Assembly (NCBI GenBank): GCA_012797505.1
Contig: JAAZOZ010000068.1
Coordinates: 1 to 15,245 of the forward strand
DNA: 15,245 bases
Reading direction: 5' to 3'
DNA from: Smithella sp.
GTDB lineage: Bacteria > Desulfobacterota > Syntrophia > Syntrophales > Smithellaceae
In this document: positions 1-5,810 of the stretch, in pieces
How positions within the stretch are numbered: the stretch's first letter is position 1
How the letters are laid out: each line of letters starts with the position of its first letter
Translations under genes and position numbers: made by a program
The notes under the pieces: model-generated
Told to the model about the DNA's origin: nothing
Database searches by the model: none
The model's input: only the letters and a program-made list of their open reading frames with translations

Positions 1-454
1 CAAGGAAGAGGGCATCCGGGTTCTGGATGCGGCGGAAGAAACTGGGTTGGTCCACACCAGCAACAACAGCGCGGACCGGGCCAGCGTGATCTGCAACTGT
101 TGTCGGTGCTGTTGCACGATCCTGCGCGCGAGAACGCAGTTGAATCATCCCCACGCTTTTGAGCCCAGCCGATTTGCAGCCGTCGTTAAAACAGAGGATT
201 GCATCGGGTGTGGTCTGTGCGCCGAAGAGCGCTGTCCGATGCAGGCCGTCGAGATCCTCGGGGATGTCTCCTTCGTTCATGAAGAGAAATGCATCGGGTG
301 CGGTCTGTGCGTTTCCACCTGTCCCTCCGGCGCCATGAGTCTGATGGAGAGGAAACAGGTTCCGGCGGTTCCAGCAACGACGCAGGATATGGCGATTCAG
401 GTTCTTCAGGAAAAGGGAAGACTGGAAGCCTTTATGAAAGTCATGCAAAGCTGA
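1..454 (+). CDS. Cys-rich iron-sulfur protein, 3' end (partial)
   Basis: The reading frame is open from base 2 to the TGA at 452-454, so the start lies outside the window; an in-frame TTG at 47 is not a credible start because homology continues upstream of it. The visible 150 residues show a Cys-rich stretch CNCCRCCC (bases 137-160 region), then two ferredoxin motifs: CIGCGLCAEERCP, with four instead of three residues before the last Cys, and a regular CIGCGLCVSTCP. The order helix, Cys cluster, two [4Fe-4S] sites matches the C-terminal halves of the two iron-sulfur proteins at 2263-3150 and 3573-4418, so this is a third member of one paralogous family. It probably carries electrons in the cytoplasm; its partner is unknown. 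It is 27 bases upstream of hypB on the same strand, probably one operon. Confidence 0.85.
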   Translation, partial: KEEGIRVLDAAEETGLVHTSNNSADRASVICNCCRCCCTILRARTQLNHPHAFEPSRFAAVVKTEDCIGCGLCAEERCPMQAVEILGDVSFVHEEKCIGCGLCVSTCPSGAMSLMERKQVPAVPATTQDMAIQVLQEKGRLEAFMKVMQS

Positions 455-481
455 CATACGAAAAACGGAGAGGTTGCGCTC

Positions 482-1186
482 GTGAATGACGTGAGAATGA
501 TCGAGGTCAAGGAAGACATCCTGGCCGACAATACCCGGATTGCCGAGGGCGTTCGTCTGCGCCTCCGCGACACGAAAACGCTGCTGCTGAACCTGATGTC
601 CTCGCCCGGCTCGGGCAAGACCAGCCTCATCCTCCGCACGATCGAAGGCCTGCAAGGCGCCGTGAAACTCGGCGTCATCGAAGCCGACATCGATTCCAAA
701 GTCGATGCGGAAAAAGTGGCGGCCGCTGGAATTCCCGCCGTTCAACTGCGAACAGGCGGATTCTGCCATCTGGACGCGACCATGGTGACGCAGGGCATTG
801 ATGCCCTGCCCGCGCAGCGTCTGGATCTGATCATCATTGAAAACGTCGGCAACCTCGTTTGTCCCGCCGAATTCGATACCGGCGCCCACAAAAACGTAAT
901 GATCCTCAGCGTTCCGGAAGGCGACGACAAGCCGCTCAAATACCCGCTCATGTTCACGGTCTGCGATGTCCTGCTGATCAACAAGATCGATTATATGGCG
1001 CAGAGTGATTTTGATGTAGCCGCGGCGCGCGAAAGGGCGCTGGCGCTGAAGCCCGGCATAAAAATTTTTGAAGTTTCCTGCAAGACCGGCGCGGGCCTTT
1101 CGGAATGGATCAACTGGCTGAAAAAAGAGACGGAAGACTTTCTGGCCGGCTTCATGGAGAAAAACCCGCCATGCCTCAGGAAATGA
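482..1186 (+). CDS. hypB: Hydrogenase nickel incorporation GTPase HypB
   Basis: HypB is the cytoplasmic GTPase that, with HypA, inserts nickel into [NiFe] hydrogenase precursors. The 234-aa product has a P-loop SPGSGKTS (residues 41-48), an NKID guanine-specificity motif (167-170), and the G-domain metal site seen in HypB proteins: adjacent Cys95-His96 in GGFCHLD and Cys127 in NLVCPAEFD. It has no His-rich nickel-storage stretch near the N-terminus and no N-terminal CxxCGC high-affinity site. The start is GTG at 482, chosen because GGAGAGG at 467-473 sits 8 bases upstream; the next in-frame ATG is at 497. Its 3' end overlaps the start of the following permease gene by 16 bases, implying coupled translation. 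No hydrogenase structural gene is in view. Confidence 0.95.
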   Translation: MNDVRMIEVKEDILADNTRIAEGVRLRLRDTKTLLLNLMSSPGSGKTSLILRTIEGLQGAVKLGVIEADIDSKVDAEKVAAAGIPAVQLRTGGFCHLDATMVTQGIDALPAQRLDLIIIENVGNLVCPAEFDTGAHKNVMILSVPEGDDKPLKYPLMFTVCDVLLINKIDYMAQSDFDVAAARERALALKPGIKIFEVSCKTGAGLSEWINWLKKETEDFLAGFMEKNPPCLRK

Positions 1187-1884
1187 TCCTTCTGCTCGGA
1201 ACCGCCGCGTTTCTCGGCTTCTTCCACACCCTGCTGGGTCCCGACCATTATCTCCCTTTTATTGTCATGGGAAAGGCCCGGAAATGGTCGATGCTGAAGA
1301 CCTCCTGGATTACCTTGCTGTGCGGTGTAGGGCATGTGGCGAGCTCCGTCGGACTGGGGTTGATCGGCATCGCGCTGGGGATCACGGTAATCCGATTGGC
1401 CGCAATCGAATCCTTTCGCGGCAATCTGGCCGCGTGGGCGTTGATTGCCTTCGGGCTCGTGTATTTTGTCTGGGGCATGCGAAGAGCCTGGAAGTTCAGG
1501 CCTCATGAACATATCCATGTCCACGCCGACGGCCGCGCGCATATTCACCCGCATGTGCATACGGAAGAACACGCCCACCTTCATGAAAAAAGCGGCGCAG
1601 GCCATCTCACGCCCTGGGTGCTTTTTACCATTTTCGTGCTCGGACCCTGCGAGCCACTGATTCCGCTCCTCATGTATCCGGCGGCAAAGGAAAATCTGTG
1701 GGGGCTGGTTCTCGTCACGACCGTATTCGCCGCCTCAACCCTTTTGACCATGCTCGCCATTGTCCTTGCTTCTTCCTGGGGGCTCAACCGCCTTCCGCTC
1801 GGAAGAATGGAGCGATTCACCCACGCGTTGGCCGGCGGATCGATCTGTCTTTGCGGCGCGGCAATTCAGTTTCTGGGATTATAA
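1171..1884 (+). CDS. Membrane metal permease with His-rich loop (probable nickel transporter)
   Basis: The ATG at 1171 is preferred over earlier in-frame codons because GGAGA lies about 10 bases upstream and the gene then overlaps hypB by 16 bases. The 237-aa product has about six hydrophobic segments (roughly residues 5-25, 45-75, 88-105, 148-170, 177-202, 218-237). Segment one carries HTLLGPDHYLPF (19-30), a His-x4-Asp-His pattern like that of NicO/NiCoT and UreH/TauE-like transporters, and segment four has GPCEPLIPLLMYP. The hydrophilic loop at 112-138 contains 11 histidines, a likely metal-gathering loop. Coupling to hypB makes nickel the natural substrate, which is inference; cobalt or another cation remains possible. 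The family boundary (HupE/UreJ, UreH-like, TauE/SafE) cannot be settled by eye. Confidence 0.8.
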   Translation: MPQEMILLLGTAAFLGFFHTLLGPDHYLPFIVMGKARKWSMLKTSWITLLCGVGHVASSVGLGLIGIALGITVIRLAAIESFRGNLAAWALIAFGLVYFVWGMRRAWKFRPHEHIHVHADGRAHIHPHVHTEEHAHLHEKSGAGHLTPWVLFTIFVLGPCEPLIPLLMYPAAKENLWGLVLVTTVFAASTLLTMLAIVLASSWGLNRLPLGRMERFTHALAGGSICLCGAAIQFLGL

Positions 1885-1907
1885 GGATTTCTTTCTGAGG
1901 GGTTGAT

Positions 1908-2258
1908 TTACACCACCTCCAGATTTTTGATGCGGTATTCCCTGCCGGAAACCAGCAACAGACTCTTCCGGCCGCAGAATGGACAGACCAAATCCCGCAG
2001 ATTTTCCCGTTCAACGTCAAAGGATTTGACGCAGGCTTCGCACCGGAACACAATGGGATTCCACTGGATTTTGATTTTCGCCTCTTGGGCAATCGTGTCT
2101 TTGCTGAGATAATCAAAATAGCGCTGCATCCACTCTTCTTCCAGGTCGCTCAACCGGCCGACCTCCAGGTGGACGGCGCGGACGCTCCGGACGTTGTGAA
2201 TCCTGGCCTGCTGCAGCACAATATCCAGAATACTCTTCATCACCGGCAATTCGTGCAT
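1908..2258 (-). CDS. hypA: Hydrogenase nickel metallochaperone HypA
   Basis: HypA delivers nickel together with HypB. The 116-aa product begins Met-His-Glu, with His2 and Glu3 being the nickel-binding positions of the family. It has the zinc site as two CxxC pairs, Cys73/Cys76 (CEAC) and Cys92/Cys95 (CPFC), and the usual length of 113-118 residues. Start: ATG at 2256-2258, four bases after the stop of the upstream iron-sulfur gene, with GGGGAT as a weak ribosome site inside that gene's end. It is the last gene of the leftward operon and converges with the hypB-permease operon, leaving only 23 bases between the two stops. hypA and hypB are therefore under separate promoters although neighbours. 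Confidence 0.95.
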   Translation of the reverse strand: MHELPVMKSILDIVLQQARIHNVRSVRAVHLEVGRLSDLEEEWMQRYFDYLSKDTIAQEAKIKIQWNPIVFRCEACVKSFDVERENLRDLVCPFCGRKSLLLVSGREYRIKNLEVV

Positions 2259-2262
2259 TCGT

Positions 2263-3150
2263 TCATCCCCGATCTTTGTGCGGATTAGACAAAGCGGCCT
2301 CTTCTCCCTGCGCCTTCAGCTCCCGATAGGATGCGACCGGCAGCCCCCCGACATCGCGGTTGATTCGCCCCAGAAGGTCGTTGACGGTGGCCTCGACATT
2401 CTCCACGGAAACGCAAATCGCCTGCTGCGGGCACGCCTGCGCACAGACGCCGCACGTCTTGCACCGATCGGGGTCGATTCGTGATTTTCCGCCGCCGAGA
2501 ACGGCGGCGCCGGCCCAGCATACCGCGGCGCATTTGCCGCAGCCGATGCATCGGTCCCGATCCACGCCGACCGTCACCCCGTGAAGGCGATGAATGCAGG
2601 CTTGAGCCTCGGGCGGAAGATGGCGGTAATAGTCGAAATTCGTGCAGCAGCACCGGCAGCAGAAACAAACCGTGGTGAACGGCCGGTCTTTGGAAACATT
2701 CCAGATCGTATTGTCCGCCGACACATGTCCGATGAAAGGGACCAGCCCCGCAGCAAGGGCCCTGCGCAGATGCGCAATCGCCTCTTCCACCGACGCATGG
2801 TGCGCCACGGCGGCGTCTTCTTCGGCCGTGGGGAGTCCAATGTGGATGCAGCCGATGTTCCGGTCGTAGTTTTTGCATTTCCAGGCGTCCCGGCACGTGC
2901 ACCGATGCGTAATAATACGGTGCTCCGAGCGGCGGATCATGCCTTCCAGAATGACCCTGGGCAGGGAAAGGCTGTCCACGCTGAGCGCCGCGTTGACGGG
3001 CAGATAGGAAATATTCAACTGATCCGGCGTTGTCGCGTTCACCCGGATTTTGTACATGAACCGGCCGAAAACCGGCACGGACGGTTTGATGTAGGCGAGC
3101 TTCCAGATTTTCGCCAGAAAGGTAAGGTACCACTGGGGTCTAGTTCCCAC
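2263..3150 (-). CDS. Cys-rich iron-sulfur protein with two [4Fe-4S] ferredoxin motifs
   Basis: This 295-aa cytoplasmic electron-transfer or scaffold protein is of a family I recognise only by pattern. Domains in order: an N-terminal region (1-80) without cysteines; a first motif CTCRDAWKC..IGC (Cys84, 86, 92, 101); a helix (120-138); a dense cluster CFCCRCCC (six Cys between 162 and 169); then two ferredoxin motifs, Cys201/204/207/211 (the last followed by Trp rather than Pro) and Cys230/233/236/240. Two [4Fe-4S] clusters are expected; the other ten Cys could bind further clusters or a metal. The start is GTG at 3148-3150, chosen because AAAGGGA sits about 7 bases upstream. It is four bases ahead of hypA, and its paralogue at 1-454 lies directly ahead of hypB. 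Function unknown; partner likely a nickel enzyme or its maturation (inference). Confidence 0.85.
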   Translation of the reverse strand: MGTRPQWYLTFLAKIWKLAYIKPSVPVFGRFMYKIRVNATTPDQLNISYLPVNAALSVDSLSLPRVILEGMIRRSEHRIITHRCTCRDAWKCKNYDRNIGCIHIGLPTAEEDAAVAHHASVEEAIAHLRRALAAGLVPFIGHVSADNTIWNVSKDRPFTTVCFCCRCCCTNFDYYRHLPPEAQACIHRLHGVTVGVDRDRCIGCGKCAAVCWAGAAVLGGGKSRIDPDRCKTCGVCAQACPQQAICVSVENVEATVNDLLGRINRDVGGLPVASYRELKAQGEEAALSNPHKDRG

Positions 3151-3178
3151 GGAAAATCCCTTTCCTTATCCGGCATCC

Positions 3179-3568
3179 TCAACAGCGCCGGTCCAGAAGA
3201 ATGTTCAGGAAGCTTCGATCGAGAACGCGGGGCAGTCCGATAAAATACGTGAGCGCGATGGCCAGATCGCCCAGCGCGGCAAGCACGAGAGGAAGCCCCA
3301 TCCCGGCATACAGCCCGAACCAACCACAGCCGGCAAAGGCCGCGACGCGCGACATGCCGTCCCAAAAAATAATGGTGGAGCGATTTTCCAGATCTCTCGA
3401 GGAAACCATCAGAATGATGCCGAGGGAAAAAAGGAAAACGGCGGGAAACAGGAGCCAGAAGGGATGGTCGGGCGGCTCTACGCCCGCCTCGCGAATCACA
3501 GAGGGCATCGTGAAAAGGATGCCCAGCAGGACATTTAAAAGGCCGCTCAGGAATACAAATTTTTTCAC
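3179..3568 (-). CDS. Small four-helix membrane protein, unknown function
   Basis: The 129-aa product has about four hydrophobic segments (roughly residues 4-22, 35-56, 66-86 and 89-109) and a short charged tail ending in Asp-Arg-Arg-Cys. I do not recognise a family and see no enzyme motif. The start is GTG at 3566-3568: AAAGGA lies 7 bases upstream and the codon is four bases after the stop of the preceding iron-sulfur gene. A longer form starting at an ATG at 3640 would run inside that gene and lacks hydrophobic character in its extra 24 residues. Its position between two paralogous iron-sulfur proteins suggests it could anchor or accompany them at the membrane, which is inference only. Confidence 0.75.
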   Translation of the reverse strand: MKKFVFLSGLLNVLLGILFTMPSVIREAGVEPPDHPFWLLFPAVFLFSLGIILMVSSRDLENRSTIIFWDGMSRVAAFAGCGWFGLYAGMGLPLVLAALGDLAIALTYFIGLPRVLDRSFLNILLDRRC

Positions 3569-3572
3569 GTCA

Positions 3573-4418
3573 TCATCCTTTCTCCGCGCATTGGATCGGC
3601 AGGTTGGAAACCCCTCGAATCCAGCGAACCAGGTCGTCATACAGGGCGTCTTCGTTTTCGATCTCGAGCGAGAGGGCCTGATGCGGGCATCTTTCCACGC
3701 AGCGGCCGCAGCCGGCGCAGGAATCTCCGATCACCGCCTTTCCATTTTGCAAAACAATATCCGCAAGGAAACACTGCTCCACACAGGCGCCGCAGCCCAG
3801 GCAGGCGTCGCCGTCCACCCGGACCGACAGGCCGGGAAGCTTCTGGCAGGCGCCCCGCAGGGACGGGCCCCGATTCTTCAGATTCGTGCGATACAGGCAG
3901 TTGGTGTCGTCGCAGTAACAGATGAACATGAGATCATGGAATCTCGTCTGAAAAGCGACCGGATCAATCCACACATGCGCGACGTTGGCGATCAGGCCCG
4001 CTTCGGCGGCGCGATCCACATGGCGGAAGGCTTCCTCTTTGGCGGCCATTCTTCCGTGGCTGGGATGAATCCGGCGAATGGCCGGACCCAGCGCCATGCA
4101 CCCGATATCCTGCGGCGGAGACGAAACTTTGTTGTGCCTTCGGCAGATGCATTCGTCGAAGATGAACAGCTCGTCCACATTCGCCAGAAGTCTTTTGACG
4201 ACGCGGCGGGGCATCGCGACGTTTTCGGGGCGCTGGACCTCAATATTGAGGGGGATGGAGCTCACTTCATTATATGGCCGCATGAAAAAAGGATAAATCA
4301 ACCATTTCAGGAAGGGGAGATTGCTGAGCCTTTTGCCCGCCTGCATGATAGGCCACGCAAGCCGGACGGCCTGCCTGACGAAATTCCTGCCGGGGCCGTA
4401 TTGCAAGTTTAAAGACAC
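3573..4418 (-). CDS. Iron-sulfur protein, variant paralogue with reduced Cys clusters
   Basis: The 281-aa product is a paralogue of the proteins at 2263-3150 and 1-454. The N-terminus (15-58) is hydrophobic/aromatic (KWLIYPFFMRPYN), followed by a first Cys motif CICRR..IGC (Cys90, 92, 107) that lacks one Cys of its paralogue. The dense cluster is reduced to CYCDDTNC (Cys167, 169, 174 of six). Both ferredoxin motifs remain: Cys206/209/212/216 (CLGCGACVEQCF, no Pro) and Cys234/237/240/244. Two [4Fe-4S] clusters are expected. Start: GTG at 4416-4418, overlapping the end of the upstream 92-aa gene by 10 bases, with a GAAGAAGAG purine run as ribosome site. The loss of selected Cys while the rest is kept suggests a specialised copy rather than decay. 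Confidence 0.85.
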   Translation of the reverse strand: MSLNLQYGPGRNFVRQAVRLAWPIMQAGKRLSNLPFLKWLIYPFFMRPYNEVSSIPLNIEVQRPENVAMPRRVVKRLLANVDELFIFDECICRRHNKVSSPPQDIGCMALGPAIRRIHPSHGRMAAKEEAFRHVDRAAEAGLIANVAHVWIDPVAFQTRFHDLMFICYCDDTNCLYRTNLKNRGPSLRGACQKLPGLSVRVDGDACLGCGACVEQCFLADIVLQNGKAVIGDSCAGCGRCVERCPHQALSLEIENEDALYDDLVRWIRGVSNLPIQCAEKG

Positions 4419-4687
4419 ATGATCTCTTCTTCGGTCAAATCCTCAACCCGAACCGGATCAATCCCCTTGATCATGGCGGCAAGCTGTTTGTTGGAAACTT
4501 CGGGCCAGGTATGGACAATGCGCCATTTGTTGTCTTTTGCCCAGTTGAAAAATTTCCAGGCCAGACACGTCTTGCAGTGCACCTTCTTTTTTTTGAAGTA
4601 GGCGTCCCCGGTAAGGCCCTCAAGATCCTTGTGCTTGGGGCATTTTACCTCAATGCAGTATGTACCCGATTTGTATTCTCTGCTCAT
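4409..4687 (-). CDS. Small Cys protein, first gene of the iron-sulfur/hypA operon
   Basis: The 92-aa product is not a family I recognise. Five cysteines: Cys11 and Cys16 (CIEVKC), Cys38 and Cys41 (CKTC), and Cys91 one residue before the end. The two pairs could bind zinc or an iron-sulfur cluster. It is basic (FKKKK at 31-35) and tryptophan-rich (44, 49, 55, 61) in the middle, with an acidic tail (82-88). Start: ATG at 4685-4687, with a GAGGGAG ribosome site 5 bases upstream; the long open frame beyond it, up to 4909, is non-coding leader and promoter. It is the promoter-proximal gene of the operon ending in hypA, with a leader of about 90 bases. Confidence 0.75.
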   Translation of the reverse strand: MSREYKSGTYCIEVKCPKHKDLEGLTGDAYFKKKKVHCKTCLAWKFFNWAKDNKWRIVHTWPEVSNKQLAAMIKGIDPVRVEDLTEEEIMCL

Positions 4688-4738
4688 GGATACTCCCTCT
4701 TTTCTCCGCTGCCGGCCGACGCCGGAGACGAAACGGTT

Positions 4739-4750
4739 AACAGGCCTGTC
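4739..4750 (-). promoter_or_regulatory. Palindromic site shared with the dehydrogenase promoter (candidate TetR operator, copy 1)
   Basis: Read on the - strand this is GACAGGCCTGTT, with a perfect 10-base palindrome ACAGGCCTGT at 4740-4749. The identical 12-mer occurs at 5735-5746 in the same orientation relative to transcription. Here it falls about 25-36 bases downstream of the predicted start of the iron-sulfur/hypA operon. The TetR gene lies between the two copies, so binding by that protein is the simplest guess. Confidence 0.55.
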
Positions 4751-4764
4751 GAATTCAACGAATG

Positions 4765-4790
4765 CCCTATTTTGGCGTAAAACTATAGGG
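4765..4790. promoter_or_regulatory. Inverted repeat across the -10 box (possible operator)
   Basis: CCCTAT (4765-4770) and ATAGGG (4785-4790) are perfect 6-base inverted arms separated by 14 bases; one arm overlaps the TATAGT -10 box and the other lies just past the predicted transcription start. A repressor dimer bound here would block polymerase. It is not repeated at the dehydrogenase promoter, so it may answer a different regulator, or be chance. Confidence 0.4.
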
Positions 4791-4810
4791 TGTCCGTTTT
4801 GGGTTGTCAA
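4782..4810 (-). promoter_or_regulatory. Consensus sigma70-type promoter of the iron-sulfur/hypA operon
   Basis: Read leftwards: TTGACA (4805-4810), exactly 17 bases, then TATAGT (4782-4787). Transcription would begin near 4775 and give a leader of about 90 bases before the 92-aa gene. Both elements are at or one base from consensus. An inverted repeat (4765-4790) spans the -10 box and start region, and a palindrome shared with the dehydrogenase promoter lies in the leader. Confidence 0.8.
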
Positions 4811-4917
4811 GCGATAGTTTGGCAAGGAATTTGACGTCTGCGGAAGCGGCCGGCAGGTCCGGCATCGATCCCCTGCATTCTTTGCCGCCCCGTCCCGGAA
4901 GGCCTTCATTGAACGCG

Positions 4918-5526
4918 TTATAATTCCTTCATGACCAGGGCAAAAATCTGTCTTTTCGTTTTCTCGGTAGAGGCGGAATAATCGAAAGCCTCCTGATCAA
5001 TAAGGTGCTGGAAAATATTCCCCTGGATCAGGGACACGATGGTGACCGATGTAAAGCGCAAATCGTTGACCGTAAACACGCCCTTGACCGCGCCTTCCTG
5101 AAGAATGGCCTCAATCTCATCGCGGTAGCTCTGAAAAAGCTTCACCATCGCCTGACGCAGCCGTTTGTTGCGGTTAATCTGCGCCAGAAAATCGACCAGC
5201 ACGCTGAAATATGCTTTTTCCTTATGCACCAGATCGAACGCCTCGTTGCAGAAAGCCAAAAGCTTCTCCCGCGGATCTTCCAGTGATGACAGCGCGTTGC
5301 CCAGATCATTTTTGAGATTGGCGTTCATCCCCTTCAACAGTTTAAACAGGAGATCCTCTTTGTTCTTGAAGTAATAGTGGACCAGACCCGTGGAGAGGCC
5401 GGCTTCCCTCGCGATGTCCTTGATCGTGAAATCCGAATAGCCCTTTTCACCGACCACTTTGTATGCCGCCCGGGTCAACTGGACCCGTCGCAGATGGATT
5501 AAATCATTTCTGTTTCGTTCTTTCAT
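4918..5526 (-). CDS. TetR/AcrR-family transcriptional regulator
   Basis: A 202-aa DNA-binding protein with the TetR N-terminal helix-turn-helix: FTIKDIAREAGLSTGLVHYY at about residues 33-52, followed by FKNKEDLL, the family's hallmark helix-4 region. The C-terminal half (70-202) is helical and would bind an unknown ligand and dimerise. Start: ATG at 5524-5526 is preferred over the adjacent GTG at 5527-5529 because AGGA at 5532-5535 is then 5 bases away. It is divergent from the iron-type alcohol dehydrogenase at 5811 and sits upstream of the iron-sulfur/hypA operon; both have a copy of one palindrome in their promoter regions. Likely repressor of one or both; whether it senses an acyl-CoA, aldehyde or alcohol cannot be told. 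Confidence 0.92.
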   Translation of the reverse strand: MKERNRNDLIHLRRVQLTRAAYKVVGEKGYSDFTIKDIAREAGLSTGLVHYYFKNKEDLLFKLLKGMNANLKNDLGNALSSLEDPREKLLAFCNEAFDLVHKEKAYFSVLVDFLAQINRNKRLRQAMVKLFQSYRDEIEAILQEGAVKGVFTVNDLRFTSVTIVSLIQGNIFQHLIDQEAFDYSASTEKTKRQIFALVMKEL

Positions 5527-5596
5527 CACATTCCTGCAGGGAGCAACAAATCTTTTTTTTCATCACGCCCGGATTTTTGATCCGCCTTGCGAAGGA

Positions 5597-5610
5597 CCGG
5601 AATTTTCCGG
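5597..5610. repeat. Near-perfect palindrome in the TetR leader
   Basis: CCGGAA (5597-5602) and TTCCGG (5605-5610) are 6-base inverted arms with TT between. The site is in the predicted 130-base leader of the TetR gene, about 50-60 bases past its transcription start. It could be an autoregulatory site or an RNA hairpin. It does not resemble the GACAGGCCTGTT site. Confidence 0.35.
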
Positions 5611-5662
5611 CGCATCGTGGGGCAGCGCCTCCTGAAGAGGCGTCCGTCTTTACGGGAAAGGG

Positions 5663-5691
5663 AGCATAGGAAAACTTCACTTTGATGTCAA
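5663..5691 (-). promoter_or_regulatory. Sigma70-type promoter of the TetR gene
   Basis: Read leftwards: TTGACA (5686-5691), 17 bases, TATGCT (5663-5668). Transcription would start near 5656, about 130 bases before the TetR start codon. The position in the divergent region, facing away from the dehydrogenase promoter whose -35 is 42 bases off, fits a classic regulator/target arrangement. Confidence 0.65.
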
Positions 5692-5732
5692 TGAAATATT
5701 ACTGCAACATGAAGACGGATCGCGTCTTTTCG

Positions 5733-5761
5733 TTGACAGGCCTGTTCATTCCTCTTATAGT
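5733..5761 (+). promoter_or_regulatory. Consensus sigma70-type promoter of the alcohol dehydrogenase gene
   Basis: TTGACA (5733-5738), 17 bases, TATAGT (5756-5761): the same -35, spacer length and -10 as the iron-sulfur/hypA promoter. Transcription would start near 5768, about 43 bases before the start codon. The -35 box is overlapped by the shared palindrome and the -10 box by TGACGTCA (5761-5768), a perfect 8-base palindrome. Confidence 0.8.
5735..5746 (+). promoter_or_regulatory. Palindromic site shared with the hypA-operon leader (candidate TetR operator, copy 2)
   Basis: GACAGGCCTGTT, with perfect palindrome ACAGGCCTGT at 5736-5745, overlaps the last bases of the -35 box and the start of the spacer. 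A protein here would compete directly with polymerase. The same 12 bases are found at 4739-4750 (- strand). Confidence 0.55.
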
Positions 5762-5772
5762 GACGTCACCTC

Positions 5773-5789
5773 AAAGGCACGATGCCTTT
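5773..5789 (+). repeat. Hairpin at the 5' end of the dehydrogenase mRNA
   Basis: AAAGGCA (5773-5779), loop CGA, TGCCTTT (5783-5789): a perfect 7-base-pair stem with a 3-base loop, a few bases after the predicted transcription start and six bases before the AAGGAG ribosome site (5795-5800). It could protect the mRNA 5' end, tune ribosome access or be a DNA operator. Confidence 0.45.
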
Positions 5790-5810
5790 CGCACAAGGAG
5801 AAATTCGGAA

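Noticed and set aside
3201..4412. A 403-codon open frame on the + strand
   Set aside because: Antisense to the iron-sulfur and membrane protein genes, which have ribosome sites, tight spacing and Cys motifs.
4898..4907. Palindrome GAAGGCCTTC just past the TetR stop
   Set aside because: Shares only AGGCCT with the repeated 12-mer, and single short palindromes are common in this GC-rich DNA.
4914..4922. TATAAT-like sequence on the + strand near the TetR stop
   Set aside because: No -35 at proper spacing and no + strand gene follows; it overlaps the TetR coding end.
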